This document shows, piece by piece, positions 1-9,900 of a DNA stretch of 64,000 nucleotides. The DNA lies in assembly GCF_014641455.1 (NCBI RefSeq), contig NZ_BMHT01000006.1, forward strand, positions 1-64,000, written 5' to 3'. Below the pieces are notes generated by a model, which saw only the letters and a program-made list of their open reading frames with translations, ran no database searches and had not been told where the DNA came from. The DNA comes from Hymenobacter cavernae (GTDB lineage Bacteria; Bacteroidota; Bacteroidia; Cytophagales; Hymenobacteraceae). The position numbers and the translations under genes were made by a program. Each line of letters starts with the position of its first letter. The first letter of the stretch is position 1.

Positions 1-240
1 ACGCTATGTGCGCTGTACCGCCGAAGCAGGCACAGCACCTTACCAATTTGTCTTTTCCAATCACTCAAAGAACGTCTGCTCATCCCAATCAGATGAACGT
101 GGGGCTAGCACGCTAGCCCATGTATTCACTACCTCTTTGCCTGCTCAGCAGCACCCGTTGCGAAACTGTAGCAAGGCACACTTTTGTTCCCGCGGCTACT
201 CTAATTAGCTTCCGATTGAAGCCTTGGTTCGTTTTGGGAG
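1..240 (-). promoter_or_regulatory. rRNA operon 5' leader (16S gene outside the window)
   Basis: Read on the minus strand, this stretch follows two strong promoters and contains a boxA-like GTTCTTTGA followed by GTGATTGG (positions 57-73). In Bacteroidota this arrangement precedes the 16S gene. A perfect hairpin, GGGCTAGC-GT-GCTAGCCC, lies at 102-119 and may be a processing or antitermination structure. No 16S sequence is present, so the rRNA gene must begin to the left of position 1. The short open frames here are not convincing as protein. Confidence 0.6.
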
Positions 241-242
241 TG

Positions 243-272
243 CAAAGATAGCAGCTTCTTTTCTAAAAACAA
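243..272 (-). promoter_or_regulatory. Promoter P2 of the rRNA operon
   Basis: On the minus strand TTG (270-272) is followed by 19 bases and TATCTTTG (243-250), an exact match to the Bacteroidota housekeeping promoter TTG-N19-TAnnTTTG. It is the downstream member of a tandem pair, as is common for rRNA operons. Confidence 0.65.
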
Positions 273-336
273 GCAGAGAGCAAAAATATTTTTCTTAACT
301 CGGTAACTCGTGCGCCCTTCCGGCTGAAGGGGGCTG

Positions 337-366
337 CAAAAGTACAAAGCCTTTTCATATTCGCAA
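337..366 (-). promoter_or_regulatory. Promoter P1 of the rRNA operon
   Basis: On the minus strand TTG (364-366), 19 bases, then TACTTTTG (337-344). The spacing and consensus are identical to the promoter 94 bases downstream, so the two form a tandem pair firing leftward. Confidence 0.65.
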
Positions 367-684
367 TACCTACCCCCTGTTTTTTTTAAGCGTAGGATGT
401 TGTGTGCAGTTAATAGGCAAACGGCTAGGAAGATCTAGTTAGTTTACATAGCCAAGAACTCTGTTTAGGTAGACTAAGGCTTATACAAGAGCAAAGTATG
501 TGTATCGAGTAACGTTGTTAGTTGGGTATAAGTAACTAAACAGATATCGTGTTAACCTTAGCTATCTATAATTAAGGTGTTCAGGAAGCTCTATTGTATG
601 ATACAACTCGTTACTCAAGTGTTGCCTCGCTCCGTATTTTAAAAGCTGCTGTTCTCGTCAGATACATTAGCGCACAGTTAGTTT
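367..684. other. AT-rich spacer with no gene
   Basis: About 320 bases between the rRNA promoters and the first protein gene. I see no credible reading frame, RNA gene or hairpin terminator here. Confidence 0.5.
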
Positions 685-1140
685 CTACTTAGCGTCATTG
701 ATCTCGATCCAATAGCCATCAGGATCTTGAAGATAGATCTGTTTCACACCATCTATTCTTAATGTAGTATCTTTACCATCGCCTTTTAAATTGGTGTAGT
801 CTACCTTCGCTTTTTCCAAATGGTTTGTGAATGCGGTGAGTGACGCGACACTGAAGCATAAGTGGGTATTCTTGTTTGGTACAGGGTTGCAGTCACGCTG
901 GATAATGTGCAGTTGAAGGGCAGGCCCGATCTTGAACCACGTATGAATACCATCCTGGAAGGGATTAGGTAGCTCTTCCAGTCCTAATACAGTACGATAG
1001 AAATCTGTGCTCTTCTTGAGGTCACGTACGCATATGGCTGCGTGGTTTAACGTGAGACGAAGGTCGCCTTTCGATTGGCTGAAAGCTAGGTGCGGCGTAC
1101 CTAGGATGCTCATGGTGATAAACAGCAACAGTACCTTCAT
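685..1140 (-). CDS. Secreted VOC-family (glyoxalase/dioxygenase fold) protein
   Basis: A 151-residue protein with an N-terminal signal peptide (cleavage probably after residue 21, LAFS|QS) followed by one vicinal-oxygen-chelate domain. The likely metal ligands are visible: His33 in LNHAAICV, His78 in LQLHII, His93 and Glu146 in WIEIND. The phrase DLKKSTDFYRTVLGLEE is typical of the family. VOC proteins include glyoxalases, ring-cleaving dioxygenases and resistance proteins; the substrate cannot be told here. Export to the periplasm is unusual for a glyoxalase and argues against a role in cytosolic methylglyoxal removal. It is the last leftward gene after the sugar operon, but a 19-bp inverted repeat (1187-1245) lies between them, so it may be transcribed separately. 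Confidence 0.8.
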   Translation of the reverse strand: MKVLLLFITMSILGTPHLAFSQSKGDLRLTLNHAAICVRDLKKSTDFYRTVLGLEELPNPFQDGIHTWFKIGPALQLHIIQRDCNPVPNKNTHLCFSVASLTAFTNHLEKAKVDYTNLKGDGKDTTLRIDGVKQIYLQDPDGYWIEINDAK

Positions 1141-1186
1141 TATACAACAGGATAAGCGTTTATGTTGCTCCGACGACAGGAGCGTT

Positions 1187-1245
1187 CAATCAAATAGTAT
1201 GATAAACCCAAGATACTTCCAGCGGCTTATCACACTATTTGATTG
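1187..1245. terminator. Inverted repeat downstream of the sugar operon
   Basis: CAATCAAATAGT-AT-GATAA (1187-1205) is repeated in inverse orientation at 1227-1245 with a single mismatch and a 21-base loop. It lies between the DUF6807 gene and the VOC gene, where an operon terminator would be expected, but it has no clean T tract. Confidence 0.4.
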
Positions 1246-1299
1246 TGAACTAGCTACTTATGCAGAATCCTGCACGCTTTTACCTGATAGCTCCCTTCG

Positions 1300-2370
1300 T
1301 TACTTGGCAGTAGCTACGCTCTTCTTCGCAAAGTCTGCGGCAGCATCGTTTAGCTGCTTTGGCGATAAGGTTTTGCCGCCTTCATCGATAAGAACGCGGT
1401 AGCGGAACGTAACTGACTCTCCTTTTTTCAGCTGTAGGTTTTTGGCTGACTTATCGTTGGTGAAAATCTTCTCGCCTAGAGGGTTAGCGGCAAACAAACC
1501 ATAGCCGCGAGCGTGCCAGAAGGTGGGATAGTTCACGTTCTTCGGGTGGTCGATGATGGTGATGCTCACCGAATCTTTGCCCATTTTGCCGTAGACCTTG
1601 CACCAAGCAGCCCGCGTACTCCACGCCTCGTTGCCGCGCTTGCCGGCGCTGGTCAGGTAATTACCGTTCGGGACTTTGTCCGTTCCAGCTTTTACCACCG
1701 TGACAATGCCTTTGCTGTCGGTGAACTTCTCATCCTTATCGGAAGGAATTTGCAGCTCGTGGGCTAGGCGCAAACCTAGCAGGCCGTCTTTGGCATCGGT
1801 GAATGTCACTACATCCATCACGGCTTTCAGCGTTGTGACGCGGTCGATGGTCCGCTCGCGCTCCGTGCCGCTAAACTCGAAGCGAGTAGTTTCCTCCAGT
1901 AGCACCTCGTTTTTCTGATTGGTCCAGTTGGCGTGGTAAGCCAGGGTGCCAGTCGGGCCACTGGTGGTTGTCAGGATTTTATCGGTCTTGATCCAGCCGT
2001 AAGAGCCTTTTTTCTCTTGCGGAATGGCGTAGGAGTTATTCCAAAAATCCAGACCGTTCACGTTCTCGAAGTTGAGCCACAAACCTAGGTGGTGCGGGTG
2101 GTCGGTAGGGTCGCCGGGCTTGGGGCTGACGGGAAAGCCGCGGGTAACGACCGTACCGTTGGCGGCGCGTAATGGATATAAAACGGGTTTTTCCAGTGTA
2201 TCGGGGTACATGAACGTGGTAAACACTTGTTTGCCAACGTACACGTCAATCTTCTTCGCTTTCGCATCCTTCACAACCCGGACCATTTCTGCCTTCTGGG
2301 CATTGGCGGCCGAAAAACAACCTAGGGTCAGCAACAGTGCGCTTCCACAGGGCAAGGCTAGTTTTAGCAT
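1300..2370 (-). CDS. DUF6807 (PmoA-like) secreted protein
   Basis: A 356-residue protein with a signal peptide ending near ANAQ (residues 22-25). The body matches the Bacteroidota family annotated as PmoA family or DUF6807, with the hallmark stretches DHPHHLGLWLNFENVNG and YPTFWHARGYGLFAANPLG. The biochemical role of the family is not established; the name PmoA is historical and does not imply methane oxidation. It usually sits next to Gfo/Idh/MocA oxidoreductases and DUF1080 proteins, exactly as here. It is the last gene of the operon: its start is 19 bases after the stop of the oxidoreductase gene. I infer a role in handling oxidised sugar derivatives in the periplasm, on context only. Confidence 0.82.
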   Translation of the reverse strand: MLKLALPCGSALLLTLGCFSAANAQKAEMVRVVKDAKAKKIDVYVGKQVFTTFMYPDTLEKPVLYPLRAANGTVVTRGFPVSPKPGDPTDHPHHLGLWLNFENVNGLDFWNNSYAIPQEKKGSYGWIKTDKILTTTSGPTGTLAYHANWTNQKNEVLLEETTRFEFSGTERERTIDRVTTLKAVMDVVTFTDAKDGLLGLRLAHELQIPSDKDEKFTDSKGIVTVVKAGTDKVPNGNYLTSAGKRGNEAWSTRAAWCKVYGKMGKDSVSITIIDHPKNVNYPTFWHARGYGLFAANPLGEKIFTNDKSAKNLQLKKGESVTFRYRVLIDEGGKTLSPKQLNDAAADFAKKSVATAK

Positions 2371-2389
2371 CGTGCGTCGATTTAACTAA

Positions 2390-3754
2390 TTAAGCAATAA
2401 AGGCTTTCCCACCAACCATCACTTCCTGGGTCTTTTCATCGAAGGTGGCCTTCTGGCCTGTGTGCACGGCGGCGTTGGCCATGATGGTAGCAATGGAGTG
2501 GCTATAGCCTGCCTCAACGGGCGCATTAGGGGTCTTGCGGCTGCGCACGCACTCCATCCAGTTGCGAACGTGGTTGGAGGTGAGCTTATCACCCCCCGTA
2601 TTAGCTGATGCAATGACTGGCTCAACTTCCGATAAGCTCATTTCCGGCAGCAGATTGGCTTTCATCTTCATGGCATCAGCCGCTTTCTGGATCATTCCAC
2701 CTTTGGGCGAAACGGTGTTGGTGTTGAGATTTAGCTCGCCACCGTTGGAGTAGTAGATTTCGGCGGGATGTTCGTCGCCGTTGTGCATACGCGAGCTGAA
2801 TGTTACTTGGAAGCCATTAGACAGGTCATTGGTAGGGCCGTAATCGAATACTGCCGTGATGGTGTCCCAGTTGCGACGGCCGTCTTTCCACATGTAAATG
2901 CCACCATTGGCCACCACGCTGCGCGGATGTTGTAGGCCACTAAACCAGTGCACGGTATCAATCTGGTGCGACATCCATTGGCCGGGCAGCCCCGAGGAAT
3001 AAGGCCAGAACAAGCGGAACTCTAGGTACTTGCGGGCATCGAAGGCTTCCTTGGGCCGGTTCATCAGGTAGCGCTTCCAGTCGGTGTCTTCTTCTTTCAG
3101 CAGTGGCACTACATCGGGGCGGCGCCACCGGCCGGGCTGGTTTACGTTCCAGGTCAGCTCTACCATCGTGATAGGACCAAATTTACCCGACTTGATGAAG
3201 GATTCAGCTGCATGGTAGTTTGAGCCGCTGCGGCGCTGCGAACCTATCTGCACGATCTGCTTGGAAGCTTTAATGGCTTTCAGCGCGGCGCGGTTGTCTT
3301 CCATGGTTTCGGCAAACGGCTTTTCACAGTACACATCACAGCCGGCTTTCACAGCTTCGATGGCGTGCAAAGCGTGCTGAAAATCAGCGGTGCTGATGAA
3401 CACGGCATCCACGGCTTTCTTGTCGTACATCTCCTCGTTGTTGCGGTAGGCCACTACGTCGTGGCCCATCTTCGACTTCCAGGTTGCTGCTCCTTCCTCT
3501 CGACGCATTTTCCAGATATCGGAAACACCCACCACATCGAAGTTTAACTCCTTGTAGTGGTTCATGAAGCACGGAATGTGCGTAGCACGATGGCGGTCGG
3601 AGAAGCCAACAACGCCAACCCGTACCCGGTCGTTGGCGCCAATAATGCGCTTATAGCTGCTAGCCGACCAAGCAACTTGCGAGAACATAACGCCAGCGCT
3701 AGCTAGGGCAGCCTGCTTGATGAAATTACGACGTGGGTTAGATTCGTTTGACAT
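2390..3754 (-). CDS. Gfo/Idh/MocA oxidoreductase with Tat-type signal
   Basis: A nicotinamide-dependent sugar oxidoreductase of about 454 residues. I place the start at 3754, not at the upstream ATG at 3847, because the protein then opens with SNPRRNFIKQAAL, a twin-arginine export signal; the longer form would overlap the preceding stop codon. The Rossmann segment RVRVGVVGF is at residues 44-51 and the conserved EKP triad at about 144-146 (CEKPFAET). Family members oxidise or interconvert sugars and cyclitols with tightly bound NAD(P); Tat export allows cofactor loading before secretion. It lies between a double DUF1080 protein and a DUF6807 protein in a SusCD operon, which fits oxidation of an imported sugar to its 3-keto form. 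Substrate unknown. Confidence 0.88.
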   Translation of the reverse strand: MSNESNPRRNFIKQAALASAGVMFSQVAWSASSYKRIIGANDRVRVGVVGFSDRHRATHIPCFMNHYKELNFDVVGVSDIWKMRREEGAATWKSKMGHDVVAYRNNEEMYDKKAVDAVFISTADFQHALHAIEAVKAGCDVYCEKPFAETMEDNRAALKAIKASKQIVQIGSQRRSGSNYHAAESFIKSGKFGPITMVELTWNVNQPGRWRRPDVVPLLKEEDTDWKRYLMNRPKEAFDARKYLEFRLFWPYSSGLPGQWMSHQIDTVHWFSGLQHPRSVVANGGIYMWKDGRRNWDTITAVFDYGPTNDLSNGFQVTFSSRMHNGDEHPAEIYYSNGGELNLNTNTVSPKGGMIQKAADAMKMKANLLPEMSLSEVEPVIASANTGGDKLTSNHVRNWMECVRSRKTPNAPVEAGYSHSIATIMANAAVHTGQKATFDEKTQEVMVGGKAFIA

Positions 3755-3843
3755 GGAAAGAAATTCTAAAAAGTTAGCGTTCTGGAAAGTTGTCTGATCT
3801 GGGATGGCACTATGGCTCAGCGGTCTTAGCACCACCGGTGGCA

Positions 3844-5223
3844 TCACTTCAGTTCTTTGATCTTGATGCTGCGGAAGGAAACTTCATTGCCATGATCCTG
3901 AAGCAGAATATGACCACTGGGTGCTTCGCCGAAGTTAGGCCACACCTTGTATTTGCTGATGGCAACCAGATCCTTGAAGTCCTTGGATCCGCGCTGATAC
4001 TCAAGCACTTTAGATCCGTTCAGATAGTGTTCGACGCGGTTGTCGGGGTAAACCACCACGCGGCCGACGTTCCACTCCCCTATTTTATGAATAAAGCGCG
4101 GGTTTTTGTCGGCTTTCTTCAGATCGTACAAGGAAGCTAGGGTGCGGTTGCCATCACGACCTAGCTTGGCGTCAGGATGCAACTCGTCGTCGAGCACCTG
4201 ATACTCCAGCCCGATGGCGGAGGCGTCTGACTTCTCCTTCAGCGTGACAAAGTATTTCACTCCACTATTTGCGCCGGGCGTGAGCTTAAACTCAAAGGAC
4301 AGATCGAAGGCCTTGTACTCGTCATTCGTCACAATGTCGCCGCCATTGGCCGATTCCTTGCCTTCTGAGGAGAGGACGGTCAGGGTACCGTCGCTTGTTC
4401 TCCAACCCGAGCCGGGGAACTTTGGTCCCTTCGCGCTACGCCAACCCTGGGCCGTTTTGCCGTCGAACAGCAGCTTCCAGCCGTGTTGCTTCTCATAAGG
4501 CGTCAAGTAGTTGGGCACGAAGTTGACGACGTAGATATCCGTCGGGAAAGGGCTAGGTTTCAGCCCTGTGGTTTTGATCTTGATATTTTTGAAAAAGACC
4601 TTCTTGCCTGCCTGATCCTCCGTTGTGACGGCATGCACCTGCAAGCCAATAAAACCGCTTGGGTCCACCGGGTCGACCACGTAGGCCACGGGCGTGCCGT
4701 TGAGCCACGTTTTCGTCTCGTTGCCGATGCACTCAATCCTGAGATGGTTGTACTGACCTAGCTTGAAGAGCGATTTAGCTTTGGGGTTCAGGTCGAGCGG
4801 GTAAAGCCACTGTCGACGCGCCTCGTCGTACACGCCCCCCGACCAAGCCCGCTCTGATGGATCGAACTCGATCTGTCGGCCATACACTCGGTTCTCGAAG
4901 CCAGGCGTGTTGAAATGGCTGCGCGTCTGCACGCCGGAGTTGCTGACGTTGCTTTCCAGCATAAAGTCCAGCTCTAGCTGAAAGTCGCCGTACTCTTTCT
5001 CGGTGACTAAGAACGTGTTGCCGGAGTTCATCACGGTGGTCCCGACGATGTTGCCGTTCTCTACTTTGTAATCGGCGGTGCCGGCGACGCGCTTCCAGCC
5101 GTTCAGGGTTTTGCCGTCGAACAGGTTCTGCCAGCCGTCGTTGGCTTGTGCCAAGGCTAGGCTAGGTTGGCCGAAAGCCAGCGCTGCCAACAGGCTGGCA
5201 CCTAAGTATACACGTGGTTTCAA
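3844..5223 (-). CDS. Tandem DUF1080 (3-keto-disaccharide hydrolase type) protein
   Basis: A 459-residue exported protein with a signal peptide (LAALAFGQPSLALAQ) and two DUF1080 domains. The first begins at WQNLFDGKTLNGWK (about residue 31) and the second at WKLLFDGKTAQGWR (about 250). DUF1080 has a concanavalin/LamG-like beta-sandwich fold; characterised members cleave 3-keto-glucosides made by an oxidoreductase partner. Two copies in one chain occur in Bacteroidota; one may act as a binding domain, but I cannot say which. Its stop codon is about 90 bases before the chosen start of the oxidoreductase gene, and it follows the susD-like gene by about 80 bases, so the genes are probably co-transcribed. 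Confidence 0.87.
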   Translation of the reverse strand: MKPRVYLGASLLAALAFGQPSLALAQANDGWQNLFDGKTLNGWKRVAGTADYKVENGNIVGTTVMNSGNTFLVTEKEYGDFQLELDFMLESNVSNSGVQTRSHFNTPGFENRVYGRQIEFDPSERAWSGGVYDEARRQWLYPLDLNPKAKSLFKLGQYNHLRIECIGNETKTWLNGTPVAYVVDPVDPSGFIGLQVHAVTTEDQAGKKVFFKNIKIKTTGLKPSPFPTDIYVVNFVPNYLTPYEKQHGWKLLFDGKTAQGWRSAKGPKFPGSGWRTSDGTLTVLSSEGKESANGGDIVTNDEYKAFDLSFEFKLTPGANSGVKYFVTLKEKSDASAIGLEYQVLDDELHPDAKLGRDGNRTLASLYDLKKADKNPRFIHKIGEWNVGRVVVYPDNRVEHYLNGSKVLEYQRGSKDFKDLVAISKYKVWPNFGEAPSGHILLQDHGNEVSFRSIKIKELK

Positions 5224-5302
5224 GTGGTTTAGGGGAAATTGGGTTGGTAAAAAATGCTACTCCGTCGTGCTGAACGGGCCATGACGACGGAGTAGCAGAA
5301 GG

Positions 5303-6964
5303 TTAATAACCAGGGTTTTGCGGGAAGGCGGATATGCCGCCTGCTGTCCGGTCTATCTGGTCCTGCGGAATCGGGCGTAGCTCGTGTTTACCAGCCGTAA
5401 TCGCCTGTGCATCGGGGTTATATTTTTTTACACGCTCAATGAGCACGCCCCAGCGCTTGAGGTCAAACCAGCGGAACATCTCGCCTTGCAGTTCTCGCTC
5501 CCGCTCTTCCATGATGAAATCCATCGTCAACTGAGCAGCGGTGATCTGCATGGCCGTTTCTTTGCCGGGGAAAGCCGCCCGTCGCCGAAGCGTGTTGATA
5601 TAGGTTAGAGCATCAGCGGATTTGCCGCTTTTCAGTAGTGCCTCGGCGGCAATCAGATATGTCTCACCCAAGCGGAACATCAGGAAGTCGCGGCTGCCGG
5701 GCTGGTACTGCAAATCGGGCCGGAGGGGATCCAGAAACTTGGTCAGCGTCGGAAACAAGTTAGGTCGGTATAAGCTAGGCACCAGCACCTGGTAGGGCTT
5801 TTTGGCCCGCTGCTCCAGCGGCATTTCATAGCCGGGCAGGTAGATAGCCGTGTCGCCAACTTTGAGCGTCACCGACTTTTTGGACGTGTCGAACACGTTG
5901 GTGAACGTACCGGGATTATTGCAGTAATATACCGTCCGGTAGCTCTTCTGGTAGCGCGAGTCGTTCACGCGTTGCGGAATGGCAAACACCGTTTCCAGCA
6001 TGTACGTGGTGGGCCGGAAGCGCCGGAACGGCCGACCGATGGTCACATCACGCTTCATGCCGGCCTGCGTGTCATATTCCATCACGTAGTACAGGTGCGT
6101 CTCGTTGCCGACGCCGTTGGTAGTAGGATCGGACGTGTACTGCGTGGCGAAAATTACTTCGTCGTTGATTTCGCCCGCGCCCTGCTGAAACACGCTGGCG
6201 TAATCAGGCAACAACCGATACGTGTAGTTCTTGATGACATTCTGAGCGTACGTCGCGGCTTTGTTGTAGTCGTCGGCAGCGGCGGCTTCGGAGGTGGCTT
6301 TCGTGAGGTACACCCTAGCCAGCAAGTGTTCGCACGCGCCTTTGGTTACGCGGCCGTACTCCGTAGTGGTAGCCGTCAAGTCGGGTAAAGCCGATTCCAG
6401 GTCCTGCACGATGGCGGCGTATACCTCTTTCACCGGCGTGCGGCTCGACTCTTTCGTTGCGACTTTGATCTGGTTCAGCACCAACGGCACGGCGCCGTAG
6501 AGTTGCACCAGCACAAAGTAGTGGTGCGCCCGCAGAAACTTCACTTCCGCCACCCGGCGCTTCTTGGTGGCTTCGTCGAGGCCCGCCACGTTCGGCGCTT
6601 GGTCAATCACGGCATTGGCCGTGTTGATACCCACGTAAAACGCATTCCAGATGTCGACAATAGGCTGTGTGCGACTATCCAACTGCGTGGTATACTGGTT
6701 CATATACTTGTAGCTCCCATCCGACCCAAACGTATAGGTATCGGTGCCAAATACTGTCACGTCCATGCCGTTTTCGCGCCCGTAAAAATCGCGCAGGGAG
6801 GAGTAAACGGCTTTCACACCCGCCTCAAAGCCGGCGGAAGTTGTAATGTAGTCGGCGCCCACCTGCGAGACAACCTTCTCGTCCAGCAGATCTTTGCACG
6901 AGGAAGTAGCCAGGATGAGCAGCGTGGCGGCCAGCGTTAGTTTGCTGTATTTCAAAGTCTTCAT
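5303..6964 (-). CDS. RagB/SusD-family outer-membrane lipoprotein
   Basis: A 553-residue surface lipoprotein. The signal peptide ends in a lipobox with Cys23 (ATSSC), followed by KDLLDEK, the usual SusD start. The N-terminal helical (TPR-like) half includes RFLRAHHYFVLVQLYG-type sequence (RAHHYFVLVQLYGAVPL) and the C-terminus has the family signature FMEEREREL...RWFDLKRWG. SusD proteins form a lid over the SusC channel and bind the nutrient before uptake. It follows its SusC partner by 35 bases. The pair is probably specific for the same substrate that the downstream DUF1080 and oxidoreductase proteins process. Confidence 0.93.
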   Translation of the reverse strand: MKTLKYSKLTLAATLLILATSSCKDLLDEKVVSQVGADYITTSAGFEAGVKAVYSSLRDFYGRENGMDVTVFGTDTYTFGSDGSYKYMNQYTTQLDSRTQPIVDIWNAFYVGINTANAVIDQAPNVAGLDEATKKRRVAEVKFLRAHHYFVLVQLYGAVPLVLNQIKVATKESSRTPVKEVYAAIVQDLESALPDLTATTTEYGRVTKGACEHLLARVYLTKATSEAAAADDYNKAATYAQNVIKNYTYRLLPDYASVFQQGAGEINDEVIFATQYTSDPTTNGVGNETHLYYVMEYDTQAGMKRDVTIGRPFRRFRPTTYMLETVFAIPQRVNDSRYQKSYRTVYYCNNPGTFTNVFDTSKKSVTLKVGDTAIYLPGYEMPLEQRAKKPYQVLVPSLYRPNLFPTLTKFLDPLRPDLQYQPGSRDFLMFRLGETYLIAAEALLKSGKSADALTYINTLRRRAAFPGKETAMQITAAQLTMDFIMEERERELQGEMFRWFDLKRWGVLIERVKKYNPDAQAITAGKHELRPIPQDQIDRTAGGISAFPQNPGY

Positions 6965-6999
6965 ATCGTCGATGCTGTTGAAAAACCTAGGTTCTGGCC

Positions 7000-9900
7000 T
7001 TACAATTTTGCGTTGATGCCAAATGTAATCAGGCGCGTTGACGGAATCTGGTCGCCATTCACCACGTCCGAGGTTTCCGGATCAATGCCTTTGTACTTCG
7101 AGCGGAATGTGGCGAAGATGAAGGGCTGCTGGATGCTCGTGTAAAGGCGTAGGCCTGAGAGCTTAAGAGCTTGGGCAAGGCCGGGCGAGAAGTTGTAGCC
7201 GAAGTTGATGTTGCGCACCTTCACAAACGAGCCGTCGAAGTACTGCAAGGTCGTGCCGTACACCGGATCTTCCTGGTCCTTATTAGGACGCGGAAACTCG
7301 TTGGTGGGGTTGCTAGGCGTCCAGTAGTTGACGTCTAGGTTGTTGTAGCGACCGGCCAAGTGGTTCGTAGCAATGTGGAAATCACTGCGGATCATGTTGC
7401 CGATGCGGGCGTAGATGAAGAAAGACAGATCAAACCCTTTGAAAGCGAAGCGGTTGGTGATACCTCCCGACCAGTCTGGTATCGTTGAACCTAGGATGAT
7501 CCGGTCGTTGACGGCATCAATTTTCCCGTCGCCGTTCTGGTCTTTGATCTTGATCTGCCCGACTTTCTGGCCGTACGCTTTGGCCGCATCTTCCTCGCCT
7601 AGCTGCCAGATCCCGATTTTCTCATAGTTGTAATACACTTGTAGCGGCTGCCCGATAAAGCGCTGGTTGCCAACGTCATCTGATTTGCCGTTGAACAGCT
7701 CGATAATGGCTTCCCGGTTGCGGGTGTACTGCAAGTCAGTCGACCACGTGAAGCCATTAGCCGAGGTCACGTTCACGGTAGTCAGCGTTACTTCCACGCC
7801 GCGGTTGCGGGTGTGCCCTACGTTTTGCAGCACCCGATCAAAACCGTTGGAAATTGGCAGTTGGTTGTAAAGCAGTAGGTTACGCGTGTCAGCCTGATAC
7901 GCTTCTACCGAACCAGAAACGCGGCCTTTCCACAGACTGAAATCTACACCGATGTTGCCGGTACTGGTGGTTTCCCACTTCAGGTCGTTATTTCCCAGCG
8001 TGCCCACCCGATAGCCGTAGCCCGGTGCTGTGCCAAAGGCATAGCTCGTGCGCGCCAGCAAGCTCTGCGTTTGGTAAGGAGAAATACCGGTGTTGCCAAT
8101 TGAGCCGTAGCTACCGCGGATCTTCAACTGATCGAGCCAGGTAAGGCCCTTAAAGAAAGTCTCATCACCCACATTCCAGCCCACGGCCACCGAAGGGAAG
8201 AAGCCATACTTGTTGTTAGAGCCAAAACGCGAGGAACCGTCGTAGCGGCCCGTGAGCGTGAGCAGGTATTTCTCCTTGAAGTCGTAGTTGACGCGACCCA
8301 TAAACGACTGCAACGTCCAGGTTTGCAGGTCGGTACCGGGTGCGTTGAAGGAGCCGGCCTGACCTAGGTTATAGAACCCCTGCGACTCGGCCGACACGGC
8401 ATTTACATCAATAAAGGACGTTTCGTAATTGTCGCGCTGAATGGAATGCAAGCCAGTAAAACCTAGGTTGTGCACCCCGTTGAACTTCTTATTATAGGTT
8501 AAGATGTTCTCGACCGTGTAGTTGAAGCGCTGACCATTCTCGACGCGGCCCGTTGGGGCACCCAAGCGGCGGGCATTGGTGAAGGTGCCCGTGAAGCGCC
8601 CGAAACGCTGATTGGTGAAGTCTGGGCCAAAGTTGACGCGGTATTTCAGGCCGTCGACAATCTTCCACTCGCCGTAGACGCTGTTGAAAATGCGGACGGT
8701 TTTGGTTTCCGCAATATGCGCACCCGGCACCACTTCCGCCGCTGGGTTGGAGCGCAGCCCGTCAGGTGTTGGCAGGAAAATCAGGTTACCCTGATCATCA
8801 TACGGCTTGCCCAGCGGGTTTTCCGACAGGGAGCCACCAAAAGGGTGAAAGCCGCGGGCGGTGTAGTTCGGGTTCGGGAAACCGTCGAAGCTAGGATTGT
8901 TGATCGGGCTATCGGCCCCATTATTAACACTATACACCCCAAACGTAGACGTGCCCACCCGGATATGGTCGCTGATCTGGTGGTCGAGGTTGACGCGGAA
9001 CGTGTAGCGCGTGAAGTCGGTGCGCCTCAGAATCCCTTTCTCCTGGAAGTAGTTGCCGGAGATGGCAAACTGCGTTTTTTCGCTACCACCCTGCACGCCC
9101 ACCTGGTGGCTCTGAATGGAGCCCGTGCGCAGCAGCATGGATGGATAGTCGGTGCTGCGGCCCTGCGCAATGCCATCTAACTCAATGGCTGAGAAGAGTT
9201 TCTGATCGGAGGCAGTCGGGTCGTTGTCGTCGTAGATGCCGGCGGCGCGGTAGGCTTCCCGCTTGTATTCGGCAAACTCAGAGCCGTTCATCACGTCTAC
9301 CCGGCCCAGGGCTTTCGAGAAGCCGCCGTAGGCATCATAGCTTACTACAGTTTTGCCGGCTTTGCCGCGCTTCGTCGTCACGAGGACCACACCGTTTGCA
9401 CCGCGCGAACCGTAAATACCAGTAGCTGAGGCATCTTTCAGCACTTCCAGCGAGGCAATATCCTGCGGATTGATGTCGTCGATGCCGCCGGCGACCGGAA
9501 TACCGTCTATTACATACAGCGGGTCGTTAGACGCGTTGATGGAGCGACGACCACGAATCCGAACCGTTACGCTGCCGCCCGGCTCACTCCCCGATTGAAT
9601 AACATCGACACCAGCTGCGCGGCCCTGCAAAGCTTGTCGTGCGTTGGTAAGTGGCTGTTCGGCAATTTCTTTGGAAGTAACCGAGGAAATTGCGCCGGTG
9701 GTCTGACTTTTCTTTTGCGTGCCGTAGCCCACCACCACCACGTCGGACAGCGCGTGCACATCCTCTTTCAGGGTCACGTTGATCTGCCGACGGTTGCCAA
9801 TGGTTACTGTCTGCGCCGCCATGCCGATGGAGGAAAACACCAGCGTAGTACCACCGGCAGGCACTTTCACCGTATAGCGGCCTTCGCCGTCGCTGCTGGT

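Noticed and set aside
1..240. A 66-codon open frame at the left edge.
   Set aside because: It lies within the rRNA leader on the opposite strand and has no protein-like features.
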